Assembly: GCA_015490755.1 (NCBI GenBank)
Contig: WFXF01000013.1
Location: 1 to 43,226 of the forward strand
Direction: 5' to 3'
Length of the DNA stretch: 43,226 nucleotides
DNA from: Gammaproteobacteria bacterium
GTDB lineage: Bacteria > Pseudomonadota > Gammaproteobacteria > JAADGQ01
The notes beneath the pieces were generated by a model, which saw only the letters and a list, made by a program, of their open reading frames with translations, made no database searches and was not told the DNA's origin. The translations under genes were made by a program, and so were the position numbers. This document shows, piece by piece, positions 16,698 through 24,372 of the stretch. Each line of letters opens with the position of its first letter. The stretch's first letter is position 1.

Positions 16698-17660
16698 ATG
16701 GATCACTCACCAACGTTACAAGCCGATATTCCTGAATCAATGTCCGGTAAAAGGCTCGATTGGGTTTTGGCCAGTCTGTTTTCTGACTATTCGCGATCCA
16801 AACTCCAGCAATGGTTGCACGATGGCCATATCATAATCAACAACAAAAAAGGGCTTCCGGGAAAAACAAAAGTCGCCGGCGGTGAACAAGTGACCTTACA
16901 CCCTATACTGGAGAAGCAGACCGAATCACAAGCCGAAGCGATTCCACTCAATATTATTTTTGAAGATGAAGAGCTCATTGTTATTAATAAACCGGCGGGG
17001 TTAGTCATGCACCCCGCAGTCGGCAATCAGGCAGGAACATTGCTTAATGCGCTTCTACACCATGACCCTGCTCTAGCCAACATACCAAGAGCCGGTATTG
17101 TACATCGCCTGGATAAAGATACGACAGGTTTACTTGTGGTCGCACGCACACTATCATCACAAAAGTATTTAGTCGAGCAGCTTCAAGCACGCGAAATCAG
17201 CCGTGAATACAAAGCCATTGTTCATGGCACTATGGTGGCGGGAAACACTATTGAAGCCCCCATAGGTCGCCATCCGGTTGATCGCAAACGCATGGCGATT
17301 AACCATAGTGGAAAACATGCAATCACTCACTACCGTGTCGCAGAAAAATTCCGCCTGCACACACATATTGATGTTAAACTGGAAACAGGTCGCACCCATC
17401 AAATTCGTGTCCACATGACACACCTCAAACATGCATTGGTGGGTGACCCGGTATACGGCGGTCGTTTGCGCATTCCACCACACGCTACAGAAGCACTAGA
17501 CAAAAATCTACGACACTTCAAACGACAGGCGCTGCATGCCATTCGCCTCACGCTCACCCACCCTGGCAGTGGAGAGATCGTATCATGGTGCGCACCACTG
17601 CCTGATGATATGGTTAATTTGTTAAATGCATTAAGAGAAGATACCCAAACTCATGAATGA
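16698..17660 (+). CDS. rluD: 23S rRNA pseudouridine(1911/1915/1917) synthase
   Basis: RluD/RluA-family synthase of 320 residues that modifies helix 69 of 23S rRNA. An S4 RNA-binding domain occupies about residues 15-75 (GKRLDWVLASLFSDYSRSKL). The catalytic Asp is in IVHRLDKDTTGLLVVAR (Asp139). ETGRTHQIRVHMTHL and HALVGDPVYGG are the other family motifs. It diverges from the SPOR/BamD operon and overlaps pgeF by 8 bases, the usual rluD-pgeF pair beside bamD in gammaproteobacteria. Confidence 0.96.
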   Translation: MDHSPTLQADIPESMSGKRLDWVLASLFSDYSRSKLQQWLHDGHIIINNKKGLPGKTKVAGGEQVTLHPILEKQTESQAEAIPLNIIFEDEELIVINKPAGLVMHPAVGNQAGTLLNALLHHDPALANIPRAGIVHRLDKDTTGLLVVARTLSSQKYLVEQLQAREISREYKAIVHGTMVAGNTIEAPIGRHPVDRKRMAINHSGKHAITHYRVAEKFRLHTHIDVKLETGRTHQIRVHMTHLKHALVGDPVYGGRLRIPPHATEALDKNLRHFKRQALHAIRLTLTHPGSGEIVSWCAPLPDDMVNLLNALREDTQTHE

Positions 17661-18384
17661 CTGGATCACCCCTGATTGGCCTGCCCCCTCAAATATTCGT
17701 GCGATCACAACTACGCGTAATGGAGGTTTCAGTCACCGCCCCTACGACTCCATGAATATCTCAAGCTATGTTGGAGATGATCCCAAAGCTGTACAAAAAA
17801 ACAGGGAATACTTGCAGTCAACACTCAATACCCCGTCACAACCGCAATGGCTTGAACAGGTGCATGGCACACTGGCGGTTAATGCCGCTCATATCACCGA
17901 ACCCGTTAAAGCAGACGCCTGTTACAGCAATGAGAAAAATATTGTTTGCACAATCCAGACAGCAGACTGTTTACCCGTTCTTCTTTGCAACAAAACCGGA
18001 ACAACAGTCGCAGCAATTCATGCTGGATGGCGTGGTTTGGCTGATGGCATTATTGAAGAGACGATCAAGGCGATGGCTTGTCGTGGAAACGAGCTCATAG
18101 CCTGGCTTGGCCCCGCAATCGGCCCCAAGGCTTTTGAATCGGGTGACGATGTACGAAACGCCTTTATTGCACATGATGAACAAGCAAAAACAGCATTCAT
18201 TCGACAAGCCAACGGCTTATGGCTAGCAGACATATACAAACTGGCACAACAACGACTCGCAGGCCAAGGGGTCACTGCATGTTACGGCGGTAATTTTTGT
18301 ACTTACCATGATAAAGAGCGTTTTTATTCATTTCGTAGAGACCAGACCACAGGGCGGATGGCAACGCTTATCTGGCTAACTTAA
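17653..18384 (+). CDS. pgeF: Purine nucleoside phosphorylase / peptidoglycan editing factor (YfiH, DUF152)
   Basis: 243 residues of the laccase-domain YfiH family. The metal/catalytic triad is visible: His71 in LEQVHGT, Cys106 in TADCLPVLLC and His123 in AIHAGWRG. The N-terminal TTRNGGFSHRPYDSMN and late WLGPAIGPKAFE segments are typical. In E. coli YfiH removes misincorporated L-Ser from peptidoglycan precursors; related proteins have purine nucleoside phosphorylase/adenosine deaminase activity. Overlap with rluD implies co-translation. Confidence 0.93.
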   Translation: MNDWITPDWPAPSNIRAITTTRNGGFSHRPYDSMNISSYVGDDPKAVQKNREYLQSTLNTPSQPQWLEQVHGTLAVNAAHITEPVKADACYSNEKNIVCTIQTADCLPVLLCNKTGTTVAAIHAGWRGLADGIIEETIKAMACRGNELIAWLGPAIGPKAFESGDDVRNAFIAHDEQAKTAFIRQANGLWLADIYKLAQQRLAGQGVTACYGGNFCTYHDKERFYSFRRDQTTGRMATLIWLT

Positions 18385-18409
18385 CCTTACATTGCATGAG
18401 GAAAAAATA

Positions 18410-18931
18410 ATGAGCAACTGGTTTATGCTCACTTTAGTGGGCAAAGATAGAGCTGGCATTGTCGCTCAAATAACAACAACACTATTTGAGAACAACTGCA
18501 ATCTGGGTGAAGCTTCAATGATGAGGCTGGGTGGAAATTTCAGTATCATGCTCATGGTCTCTTATCAAGGTGATGCAAAAGCACTAAAAAACAGACTGGC
18601 TCCTGTTACTGACAGACTTGCATTAAAAATTCATATTGATGCAATTGAGGCAAAACTGCATCAACATGTGATCCCCGATGTACGTATTTCTGTATTGGGT
18701 GCAGACAGGGCTGGCATTGTATCTCAAGTGACCAGCGCACTCTCAGATGCTGGGCTGGATATTCTTGACCTGGAATCAGATGTAGGGGGCAGCCAAGATA
18801 AACCGCTCTATATTATGCATATTGAGGGACGTGCAATAAAGGGAATTGAGCCACTGGAATCAGCCATCACTCAAATCAGGTCAAATAAAATTGATGTCCA
18901 CCTATCTCCAATTGAAACCATGATTGCCTGA
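18410..18931 (+). CDS. gcvR: Glycine cleavage system repressor-like tandem ACT protein
   Basis: Two ACT domains in about 173 residues: FMLTLVGKDRAGIVAQITT at the start and RISVLGADRAGIVSQVTSAL from about residue 85. This is the GcvR pattern; GcvR binds GcvA and represses gcv genes in E. coli. The ATG at 18410 (MSNWFML) is preferred over an upstream in-frame ATG at 18392 because AGGAAAA lies just before it. No glycine cleavage gene is nearby. It follows pgeF and precedes def. A general amino-acid-sensing role is possible. Confidence 0.8.
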   Translation: MSNWFMLTLVGKDRAGIVAQITTTLFENNCNLGEASMMRLGGNFSIMLMVSYQGDAKALKNRLAPVTDRLALKIHIDAIEAKLHQHVIPDVRISVLGADRAGIVSQVTSALSDAGLDILDLESDVGGSQDKPLYIMHIEGRAIKGIEPLESAITQIRSNKIDVHLSPIETMIA

Positions 18932-18948
18932 ATTCCTATAATAATGCC

Positions 18949-19467
18949 ATGACAACCTACGAAATAATCAAATACCCCGATGAACGTTTAAAAAGCATTG
19001 CCGAACCTGTAGGAAAATTTGATGACAATTTAAGAAAGTTTTTAGTTGACCTTGAAGCAACAATGTATGCTGGGCCCGGTGGAGTTGGAATCGCTGCACC
19101 ACAAATTGGAAAAAACCAACGCATTGCTATTGTTGACGTTTCCAGCATGGCCAAACGAGCCAGGAAAAACAGACCACTCAAGCATCAAGGAAAAATGGTA
19201 CTGATCAATCCTGAAATAATAGAGTGGGAAGGTATGGCAATAGGCCGAGAAGGTTGTATGTCCGTTCCTGATTACACCGGTAACGTCATACGTGCAGAAA
19301 AAATCACACTAAATGCATATAACGCAAAAGGCGAACAGCAAAGCTATACCTGTGAAGGCTTTGAGGCTCGTGCTGTTCAACATGAAATAGACCACCTGGA
19401 TGGCCTGCTATTCATTGATCGTTTAGTCAGTCGTCGCAATGACCTGTTTCGAAGAAAAACAAAATAG
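18949..19467 (+). CDS. def: Peptide deformylase
   Basis: Fe/Zn metallohydrolase that removes the N-formyl group from nascent proteins; 172 residues. All three family motifs are present: GVGIAAPQIG (residues ~45-54), EGCMSVP (metal ligand Cys103) and QHEIDHLDG (His145, Glu146, His149). A basic insertion (AKRARKNRPLKHQ, about 68-80) resembles that seen in the second, non-fmt-linked deformylase type. There is no fmt gene next door, so this may be a paralogue of the one beside fmt. Confidence 0.95.
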   Translation: MTTYEIIKYPDERLKSIAEPVGKFDDNLRKFLVDLEATMYAGPGGVGIAAPQIGKNQRIAIVDVSSMAKRARKNRPLKHQGKMVLINPEIIEWEGMAIGREGCMSVPDYTGNVIRAEKITLNAYNAKGEQQSYTCEGFEARAVQHEIDHLDGLLFIDRLVSRRNDLFRRKTK

Positions 19468-19470
19468 CCT

Positions 19471-19563
19471 TCACCCTTGAACCCATAAAAGCCCCATAGA
19501 TATAGCTATGACTAGAAAAATTTGTACAATATTAAAAAGCGTTACTTGTTTACCAGGCATCAT
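19471..19563 (-). CDS. Putative 30-residue single-pass membrane protein
   Basis: ATG at 19563 (with a second ATG directly after it), stop TGA at 19473-19471. The translation begins MMPGKQVTLFN and continues IVQIFLVIAISMGLLWVQG, a typical single hydrophobic helix with a basic N-terminus. GGGAGGGTG, a strong Shine-Dalgarno-like stretch, sits directly upstream of the start. It lies alone between def (convergent) and the TlpA-like gene. Small membrane proteins of this kind are often real but overlooked; I recognise no family. Confidence 0.4.
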   Translation of the reverse strand: MMPGKQVTLFNIVQIFLVIAISMGLLWVQG

Positions 19564-19684
19564 TCACCCTCCCACAGATAAATATTTATCTTTATGAAAA
19601 ATATAGAATAATTCAAAACAAATAAGTATTATGTGATCAACCACTCAAACTCGGATTCCGATTTATTAGCATCTTATACGATCT

Positions 19685-20221
19685 CTAATGATTTTGCATT
19701 AATAGAAGAGTAGTAACCACTCTATCAGCTTCATGGCTATCCCACTCTTTAATTCCAATCACTCTTCCAGAAATCTTGCCATCACGACCGATGAGATAGC
19801 TCATCGGCAAGCCAACCACTTCGTATCGGTTTCTAACTTCGCCCTCCGGATCAAGTAACACCGGATAATTCAAAGCCAGTTTTCCCACAAACGGGGCCAC
19901 CTGTTTATGACCATTTTTATCCGCGGCAACAGCAATAATGACAAACCCCTGCTCCCGATAACGCTCCCAGAGCCGTTGCATTCCAGGCATTTCATAACGA
20001 CAGGGGCCACACCAGGTCGCCCAGAAATTGAGCAACACCACTTTTCCTTTATAGTCCGCCAAGCTGGCCTTACCACCGTTGAGTTTTTCCAAAGTGAACG
20101 CAGGGGCATCCATACGTACTTTCGGAACATCGACACCAAATTCATAAAAAGGATCTGCGGCAGCATCCATTGCAAAAAACAGCAGCGTACTGAATATGAA
20201 TTGCCTCGATTTAACGTGCAT
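19685..20221 (-). CDS. TlpA/ResA-like periplasmic thioredoxin
   Basis: 178 residues with an N-terminal signal sequence (IFSTLLFFAMDAAA) and a TlpA-type thioredoxin fold: AFTLEKLNGGKASLADYKGK, active site WATWCGPCRYEMP (Cys71/Cys74) and the cis-Pro segment VVGLPMSYLIGRDG. It should act in the periplasm as a disulfide reductant, as in cytochrome c or CuA maturation. Its start overlaps the cytochrome gene by 11 bases, so the two are translationally coupled; it is the last gene of the barrel-cytochrome-TlpA operon. Confidence 0.88.
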   Translation of the reverse strand: MHVKSRQFIFSTLLFFAMDAAADPFYEFGVDVPKVRMDAPAFTLEKLNGGKASLADYKGKVVLLNFWATWCGPCRYEMPGMQRLWERYREQGFVIIAVAADKNGHKQVAPFVGKLALNYPVLLDPEGEVRNRYEVVGLPMSYLIGRDGKISGRVIGIKEWDSHEADRVVTTLLLMQNH

Positions 20222-20486
20222 GGCTTCTCAGATACTTCATAAGAGTTTCTCTCTCCGTCTCTGAAAACGCGGCCATATTACGCTCAGACATGCGTCGCTC
20301 CATGAGTGGAAACAGGTGTTGCCACTCAGCAGCCGTATTGCGCTTGGGGTGCGGCAATGCATGACAGACACTACACTTCTCTTCGTAAAGCAGCGCCGCC
20401 GCTGATTCAGGCTCTGGAATGGGAGTTAAACCCGAAGCACAGCCCACGACACCCATAATCATCAAAACACTCAGATTTCTTTTCAC
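20211..20486 (-). CDS. Small c-type cytochrome lipoprotein
   Basis: 91 residues, GTG start at 20486 with GGGAG seven bases upstream. Lipobox MGVVGC (Cys16) followed by a linker and one heme c attachment site CSVCH (Cys38, Cys41, His42). Met residues in LFPLMERRMSERNM are candidates for the sixth heme ligand. The compact size and KYLRSHAR ending resemble class I monoheme cytochromes. It likely serves as a membrane-anchored periplasmic electron carrier. The gene is separated from the barrel gene by a MITE, and overlaps the TlpA-like gene. Confidence 0.85.
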   Translation of the reverse strand: MKRNLSVLMIMGVVGCASGLTPIPEPESAAALLYEEKCSVCHALPHPKRNTAAEWQHLFPLMERRMSERNMAAFSETERETLMKYLRSHAR

Positions 20487-20509
20487 AATAACGCTCCCGT
20501 AATTCCTAG

Positions 20510-20667
20510 GAGCCTGTCCGAGAATGGAAGTCGTAACGAGGGAAAGCCATTTTGAGGCAGATTTGGTGTAAATTTGAGGCGAATAGTTGTTCTATTTAAC
20601 GAAAATTTACACCAAATATGGCCGAAATGGATTTTCCGCAGTAGACTTTTCATTCTCGGACAGGCTC
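20510..20667. mobile_element. 158-bp MITE copy 1, flanked by CTAG target duplications
   Basis: Terminal inverted repeats GAGCCTGTCCGAGAATG and its perfect complement (17 bp) bound a 158-bp non-coding element. Flanks are CTAG at 20506-20509 and CTAG at 20668-20671, a perfect 4-bp target duplication. Subterminal sequences also pair, including ATTTGGTGTAAATTT / AAATTTACACCAAAT, so the whole element folds back on itself. A second copy in opposite orientation lies at 41671-41828 with only a handful of differences. No transposase is encoded; it must be mobilised by an element elsewhere. CTAG duplications are reported for IS5-type elements, but I did not recognise the parent. Confidence 0.93.
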
Positions 20668-21852
20668 CTAGAAACCAAGGCTGCTCTCTTTGGCTCTGTG
20701 CTTAATATGACGAATACTGGCCTTGGTAGGAAGCTCCATATACCAAGTCAACATAACACGATACTCCTCTTCCAGCTGTAGACCATTAAGATTCTGATAG
20801 ACAGGGACTCCTACATCAATTTCAATGATATGCAAGGGTGCAGGCTGCCACTGTAAACCGACTGTGGCAAGCAATTTGCTACCACCATAGTTATCCGTCT
20901 CCCATAAAGGGGTCATGAAAGGTGAGCTAAAATCATTTTTTGTGACATGACCTGAACCCCCCGTTTTCGATTCATCCATTTCACCGCGAATTTTACCTAA
21001 ATGATTACCATTAAGCTGCACTTGACCTACAAGGTCATAACGAAACTGGTACATACCGTAGAGATCGAAACGAAATTCATTGCCAAGACGGTAATCACGA
21101 TCATTATCATAAAGGCGAGCCGTATACATAGCGTTTACTCCCCACCAATAAGGTGACTTAGAAGCAGAATAGACCAGACCAATAGTGGGATCAAAGGTGC
21201 CAGAACCCAGTTGCATACCGTAAGGAAGCAACTCATTTTGACGCATCGCCAGCGGATGATTAGAGTTTTTTTCATCTATCGAGCCAGTAGGCAAGCTCAG
21301 GGCAAACATCAATGATGCTTGATGGGTGGGTAGCAGAGGATCATCAGTAAAAAGACGATATTTACCCATCAACATCGTATCGGCAATACCGGACGACTCC
21401 ATGGAAAAACCACTCTGCCCCGTTGTGCTTTGCATCATTGTATTGAATTTCATATCCATACGGCTCTCTTTAAGCATCAGCATCACACCGCCAAAGAGAT
21501 CATCTGTAAAACTGTAACCCGCAGTAAAATTCAGCATCTGCATATCCATCTCTGTTGGAGCGGCCATAAACTTGCCCGTGGCTTGCCCCATCATCACAGG
21601 CATCCCGAGCAGGTTATCCGCGTTTATTGAAGCACCATCATCTGCCAGCCCCTTCATAGACATAAATCGAGGGCTGACTTTGAAACGAAACTCTTTGGTT
21701 TCAGGCACTCCAGCACCCATAATGTTCAGTGGCATATTACCGCCGCACTTACCACAACAAAGACCGACGTATGCCTGAACGGAAGGAAGATAAAGAGTAG
21801 CCAGCAATGCAGCCATCCAATAAAGAAGTAATTTTCGCATGGTAAATTTCAA
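20668..21852 (-). CDS. Methionine-rich outer-membrane beta-barrel protein
   Basis: 394 residues with a signal peptide ending VQA at residue 27 and a mature N-terminus with CCGKCGGNMP (Cys32, Cys33, Cys36). The rest has the alternating pattern of a transmembrane barrel: FTAGYSFTDDLFGGVMLML, GIADTMLMGKYRLF, WWGVNAMYTARLYDNDRDYR, KLLATVGLQWQPAP. Met is strikingly frequent (MAAPTEMDMQML, ESRMDMKFNTMMQ). Distant likeness to the MetA/phenol-degradation 'transporter' barrels is possible. A Cys cluster plus Met patches suggests copper or another soft metal, by inference only. It is the first gene of an operon with its own RegA-like operator. Its TAG stop is part of the CTAG where the MITE inserted. 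Alternative start: ATG at 21840. Confidence 0.75.
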   Translation of the reverse strand: MKFTMRKLLLYWMAALLATLYLPSVQAYVGLCCGKCGGNMPLNIMGAGVPETKEFRFKVSPRFMSMKGLADDGASINADNLLGMPVMMGQATGKFMAAPTEMDMQMLNFTAGYSFTDDLFGGVMLMLKESRMDMKFNTMMQSTTGQSGFSMESSGIADTMLMGKYRLFTDDPLLPTHQASLMFALSLPTGSIDEKNSNHPLAMRQNELLPYGMQLGSGTFDPTIGLVYSASKSPYWWGVNAMYTARLYDNDRDYRLGNEFRFDLYGMYQFRYDLVGQVQLNGNHLGKIRGEMDESKTGGSGHVTKNDFSSPFMTPLWETDNYGGSKLLATVGLQWQPAPLHIIEIDVGVPVYQNLNGLQLEEEYRVMLTWYMELPTKASIRHIKHRAKESSLGF

Positions 21853-21879
21853 CCCCAGAAACTGAAACAGTGGAGTGAG

Positions 21880-21908
21880 ATTCTAACCAGCGATGACTAA
21901 AGTGAAAA
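21880..21908 (-). promoter_or_regulatory. Predicted promoter of the barrel-cytochrome-TlpA operon
   Basis: On the minus strand, -35 TTTTCA (21908-21903), 17-bp spacer, -10 TAGAAT (21885-21880), giving a start about 20 bases before the ATG at 21852. The RegA-like operator abuts the -35. The promoter at 26455-26483 has the same layout. Confidence 0.5.
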
Positions 21909-21909
21909 T

Positions 21910-21940
21910 GTGACATAGTGTCGCGCGACAATTTGTCGCA
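21910..21940 (-). promoter_or_regulatory. RegA/PrrA-like operator A
   Basis: A 31-bp site containing four half-sites: GTGACA (21910-21915), TGTCGC (21919-21924), GCGACA (21925-21930), TGTCGC (21934-21939). GCGACAATTTGTCGC (21925-21939) is a perfect palindrome around one central base and fits the published RegR/RegA box GNGRCRTTNNGNCGC with a single mismatch. 29 of 31 bases are shared with operator B, upstream of the receptor operon. Confidence 0.75.
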
Positions 21941-21952
21941 GGGGGCAAAAAA

Positions 21953-22660
21953 CTACTGAAGTACAAAGGCCATTCGATATTCTACAAGCAACGCTTTAAT
22001 GAGTGGCTCTGGTGGTTTGGGTAAAGGCAATGCTGCGTCGATCGCCTTACGCGCCGCCTGACGCAGAATCTTTGGTCCATTTTTGATTTTGATAGCCGAA
22101 ACCGCTCCCGTAGGCGAAAGTAAAAATGAAACGTGAATACCTCCCTCTATTCCACGCTTTCGAGCAAGACGTGGGTAATATTTATGGGATTCTATATGAG
22201 CCAGCAATTTTGCCAGGTAACGCTGTTTTTCTTCTTCAGACATAAAACCTGACTCGGCTTGTATAGCTGCTGCAGGTGGTATTACCGCAGTAATTTGCGG
22301 CTCGGTTTGCTCTTTTACTGCAATAGCTGGTGTTGGCGCGGCATTTTGTTGCTTGGTTCGTTCTTTTACGGCTATTTTTTCGACTTTATCTGGCATTGAT
22401 TTCGAAATCGCTTGCGGCTTTTTTTCAATATATGGCACCACTGTTTTTTTTGATTTTAATGGCACGGTTACTGGAACAACGGCGGATGTTTCAGGGGTTG
22501 GTATTAAACGGTGCTGAAAGACAACCCGGATGGGCTGCACTGCCTGTTCTGCAAGGGGGGTGGATACTGAACGATGATTGACCAAATTAAAAAATAAGAC
22601 CCCATGCACCAACAGCGAAACAAACAACATTAGCGGAAAGAGCAAGGGACGGTTCATCAT
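21953..22660 (-). CDS. tonB: TonB family energy transducer
   Basis: 235 residues. One N-terminal TM helix (LLFPLMLFVSLLVHGVLFF; its His may be the counterpart of TonB His20) anchors it to ExbBD; residues ~45-135 form a Pro/Lys/Glu-rich periplasm-spanning region with an internal repeat IAVKERTKQQ / IAVKEQTEPQ; residues ~150-235 are the TonB C-terminal domain (YYPRLARKRGIEGGIHVSF ... SGAVSAIKI-like ... LPLPKPPEPL). It lies in the operon of the TonB-dependent receptor and is presumably dedicated to it. No exbB/exbD genes are in the window, so it must share those of another system. Confidence 0.9.
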   Translation of the reverse strand: MMNRPLLFPLMLFVSLLVHGVLFFNLVNHRSVSTPLAEQAVQPIRVVFQHRLIPTPETSAVVPVTVPLKSKKTVVPYIEKKPQAISKSMPDKVEKIAVKERTKQQNAAPTPAIAVKEQTEPQITAVIPPAAAIQAESGFMSEEEKQRYLAKLLAHIESHKYYPRLARKRGIEGGIHVSFLLSPTGAVSAIKIKNGPKILRQAARKAIDAALPLPKPPEPLIKALLVEYRMAFVLQ

Positions 22661-22678
22661 GGCTCGTGTGTAATAAGA

Positions 22679-23149
22679 TCAACTATTATCCTGCATCCAC
22701 GCCAGCACTTGTTGCGCTTGAATCAAACCAGAAACTCCATATTTTTCTCCCCGCTTGCTGTAAAAATAGGTACGTGGCAACTCGCCATACCAATGCGGAT
22801 CAATATTAAAACGCAGTCGCTCAACCATCGATTCAGCAAATACCCAGGATTCCAGTTCGGTAACGCCCAGTTCAGCCAGTGTGGCTGCCACCAAATCTTG
22901 TTTTTCCATGCCATCCGTTGAAACCAGAATGATGGAAAGAGTGGCGAATTTTTGACTCAGACTGGCCCACATTTTTAATTCTTTAAAGCAAGGTGGACAG
23001 TCAATCGACCAGTAACTGACGATAAAAGGTGTGCCACTATGTTGAGCGACAATTTTAGCTAAGCTCCCACGTTTAAAGGCATTGATATCACCCGCTTTTA
23101 ATGGCATTGCGATGAACAAAGCAAACACAAAAGTTATAAAAAATCGCAT
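22679..23149 (-). CDS. Periplasmic thioredoxin-like protein with CPPC active site
   Basis: 156 residues with a signal peptide (FVFALFIAMPLKA) and a thioredoxin fold: PFIVSYWSIDCPPCFKELKMW holds Cys51/Cys54, and GELPRTYFYSKRGEKYGVSG holds the cis-Pro. CPPC is typical of reducing TlpA-type proteins rather than oxidases. Between the BNR protein gene (2 bases) and tonB (18 bases). Probably keeps the Cys motifs of the neighbouring BNR protein or another operon product reduced, or serves metallation. Confidence 0.85.
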   Translation of the reverse strand: MRFFITFVFALFIAMPLKAGDINAFKRGSLAKIVAQHSGTPFIVSYWSIDCPPCFKELKMWASLSQKFATLSIILVSTDGMEKQDLVAATLAELGVTELESWVFAESMVERLRFNIDPHWYGELPRTYFYSKRGEKYGVSGLIQAQQVLAWMQDNS

Positions 23150-23151
23150 TA

Positions 23152-24372
23152 TCAGCGCGCCTTCTCTTCAAGTGCTATAAGCCGATAACCGTCTGCTTTA
23201 CTCTGCCAAGAGAGATAAACAGATTCACCCGAAGCAATGAGAAAAGGGTGATCCGACTCATCACGAGTATCGGCCAGTGTCCGAGGATTCGACCAGGTGA
23301 GACCGCCATCCTGGGAATGCATCATCTGAATGCGGCTCATGTCAGCATCAAACTCTTTCCAAACAATAAACACAGCATTACCACGGCTAAGTACAAAAGG
23401 GTGCTGAGCCTGAGCAGCAGGATTACCCAGTTTCAGCGAAGGGTAAAAATTCTGACCGCTGTTGTCAGAACGAGCGTAATAAATACCGGCTTGCGCCACA
23501 GCCCCCGTAAACCAGGTTAGATGATAGCTATCATCAGCCGCGATGGAGAGCGCCGGGCCGTGATGAGGGCAAGCATCGATGGCCCAATTCTCTTGTGATG
23601 CCCGGCGCATCGGCGCAAAAGTCATTGCACCAGTAAACCGAATCAAGGCGTGATCACGGATTGTGTTGTCGAAGATTTGCCGCCATACCATCACAGGCAG
23701 GCCTTTGTTATCCAAGGCAACAGCGATACGGCAACATGGGCAACTGTGATCCCGCAGTTTTTGATTGGGTTGAAAGGTTTTACCACCATCAAAAGAGACG
23801 CTGTAGTAAAGCGAACTGCCGATATAGTCTCGCCCCTGCTTTTGGGCGGCACTTGCATCACGACCATCCAGCCAGGTGATATAGATGTGACCCTGACGAT
23901 TCACCGCCAGTGTGCCAAAGCTGTGGCCAATCTCCTGCTGATCACTATTTATAATCACTGGTCGAGAAAATGTTTTTCCGCCATCGATGGAGCGACTGAA
24001 ACGCACATGGCCACTGAATCGTTTGGCCAGTTTTTGGTTATAAACAAGATAAATATGACCATTGTTTGCCACCGCAATCTGGGGGCGAGATTCACCGTGA
24101 GCAGTAATTTTTTGCGCTATCGCATTCACCTGAGTCGGTGGGCTGAAATGTTTTCCCAGATCATCGGAATAGTTAACATAAAGATGCTCCGCCACAACCC
24201 AAGCCAACCACAACCGACCTGACTTATCAAAACTGGCAGTGACGGTGTTGGCTTGCTCAAGACTCGGCTGGCTCTGCTTCTCTGCACTCACGGGCGTAAC
24301 CAAAAACAGCAGCCCAAGAATCAGGCTACAAACAAGGTAGTGCGACATTTTCATCTCTATCAACCCAATCAT
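23152..24372 (-). CDS. Exported BNR/sialidase-like beta-propeller with CPCC and CPHHGP motifs
   Basis: 406 residues; signal peptide (YLVCSLILGLLFLVTPVSA). At least four Asp-box/BNR repeats are visible: RSIDGGKTF (~127), SVSFDGGKTF (~191), ARSDNSGQNF (~300) and HSQDGGLTW (~352), indicating a six-bladed propeller. Sialidase catalytic residues (Arg triad, Tyr/Glu) are not evident. Distinctive motifs are SCPCCRIAV (Cys211, 213, 214) and DACPHHGPAL (Cys268, His270, His271), a plausible metal-binding set brought together in the propeller. It follows the receptor gene directly and precedes the CPPC thioredoxin. A metal/cofactor-handling role is inferred; carbohydrate hydrolysis is unlikely. Internal ATGs at 24354/24348 are alternative starts. 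Confidence 0.78.
   Translation of the reverse strand: MIGLIEMKMSHYLVCSLILGLLFLVTPVSAEKQSQPSLEQANTVTASFDKSGRLWLAWVVAEHLYVNYSDDLGKHFSPPTQVNAIAQKITAHGESRPQIAVANNGHIYLVYNQKLAKRFSGHVRFSRSIDGGKTFSRPVIINSDQQEIGHSFGTLAVNRQGHIYITWLDGRDASAAQKQGRDYIGSSLYYSVSFDGGKTFQPNQKLRDHSCPCCRIAVALDNKGLPVMVWRQIFDNTIRDHALIRFTGAMTFAPMRRASQENWAIDACPHHGPALSIAADDSYHLTWFTGAVAQAGIYYARSDNSGQNFYPSLKLGNPAAQAQHPFVLSRGNAVFIVWKEFDADMSRIQMMHSQDGGLTWSNPRTLADTRDESDHPFLIASGESVYLSWQSKADGYRLIALEEKAR

Noticed and set aside
23650-24222. 190-residue plus-strand frame opposite the BNR protein gene
   Set aside because: Antisense shadow of a clearly coding sequence; no RBS, no signal or domain.
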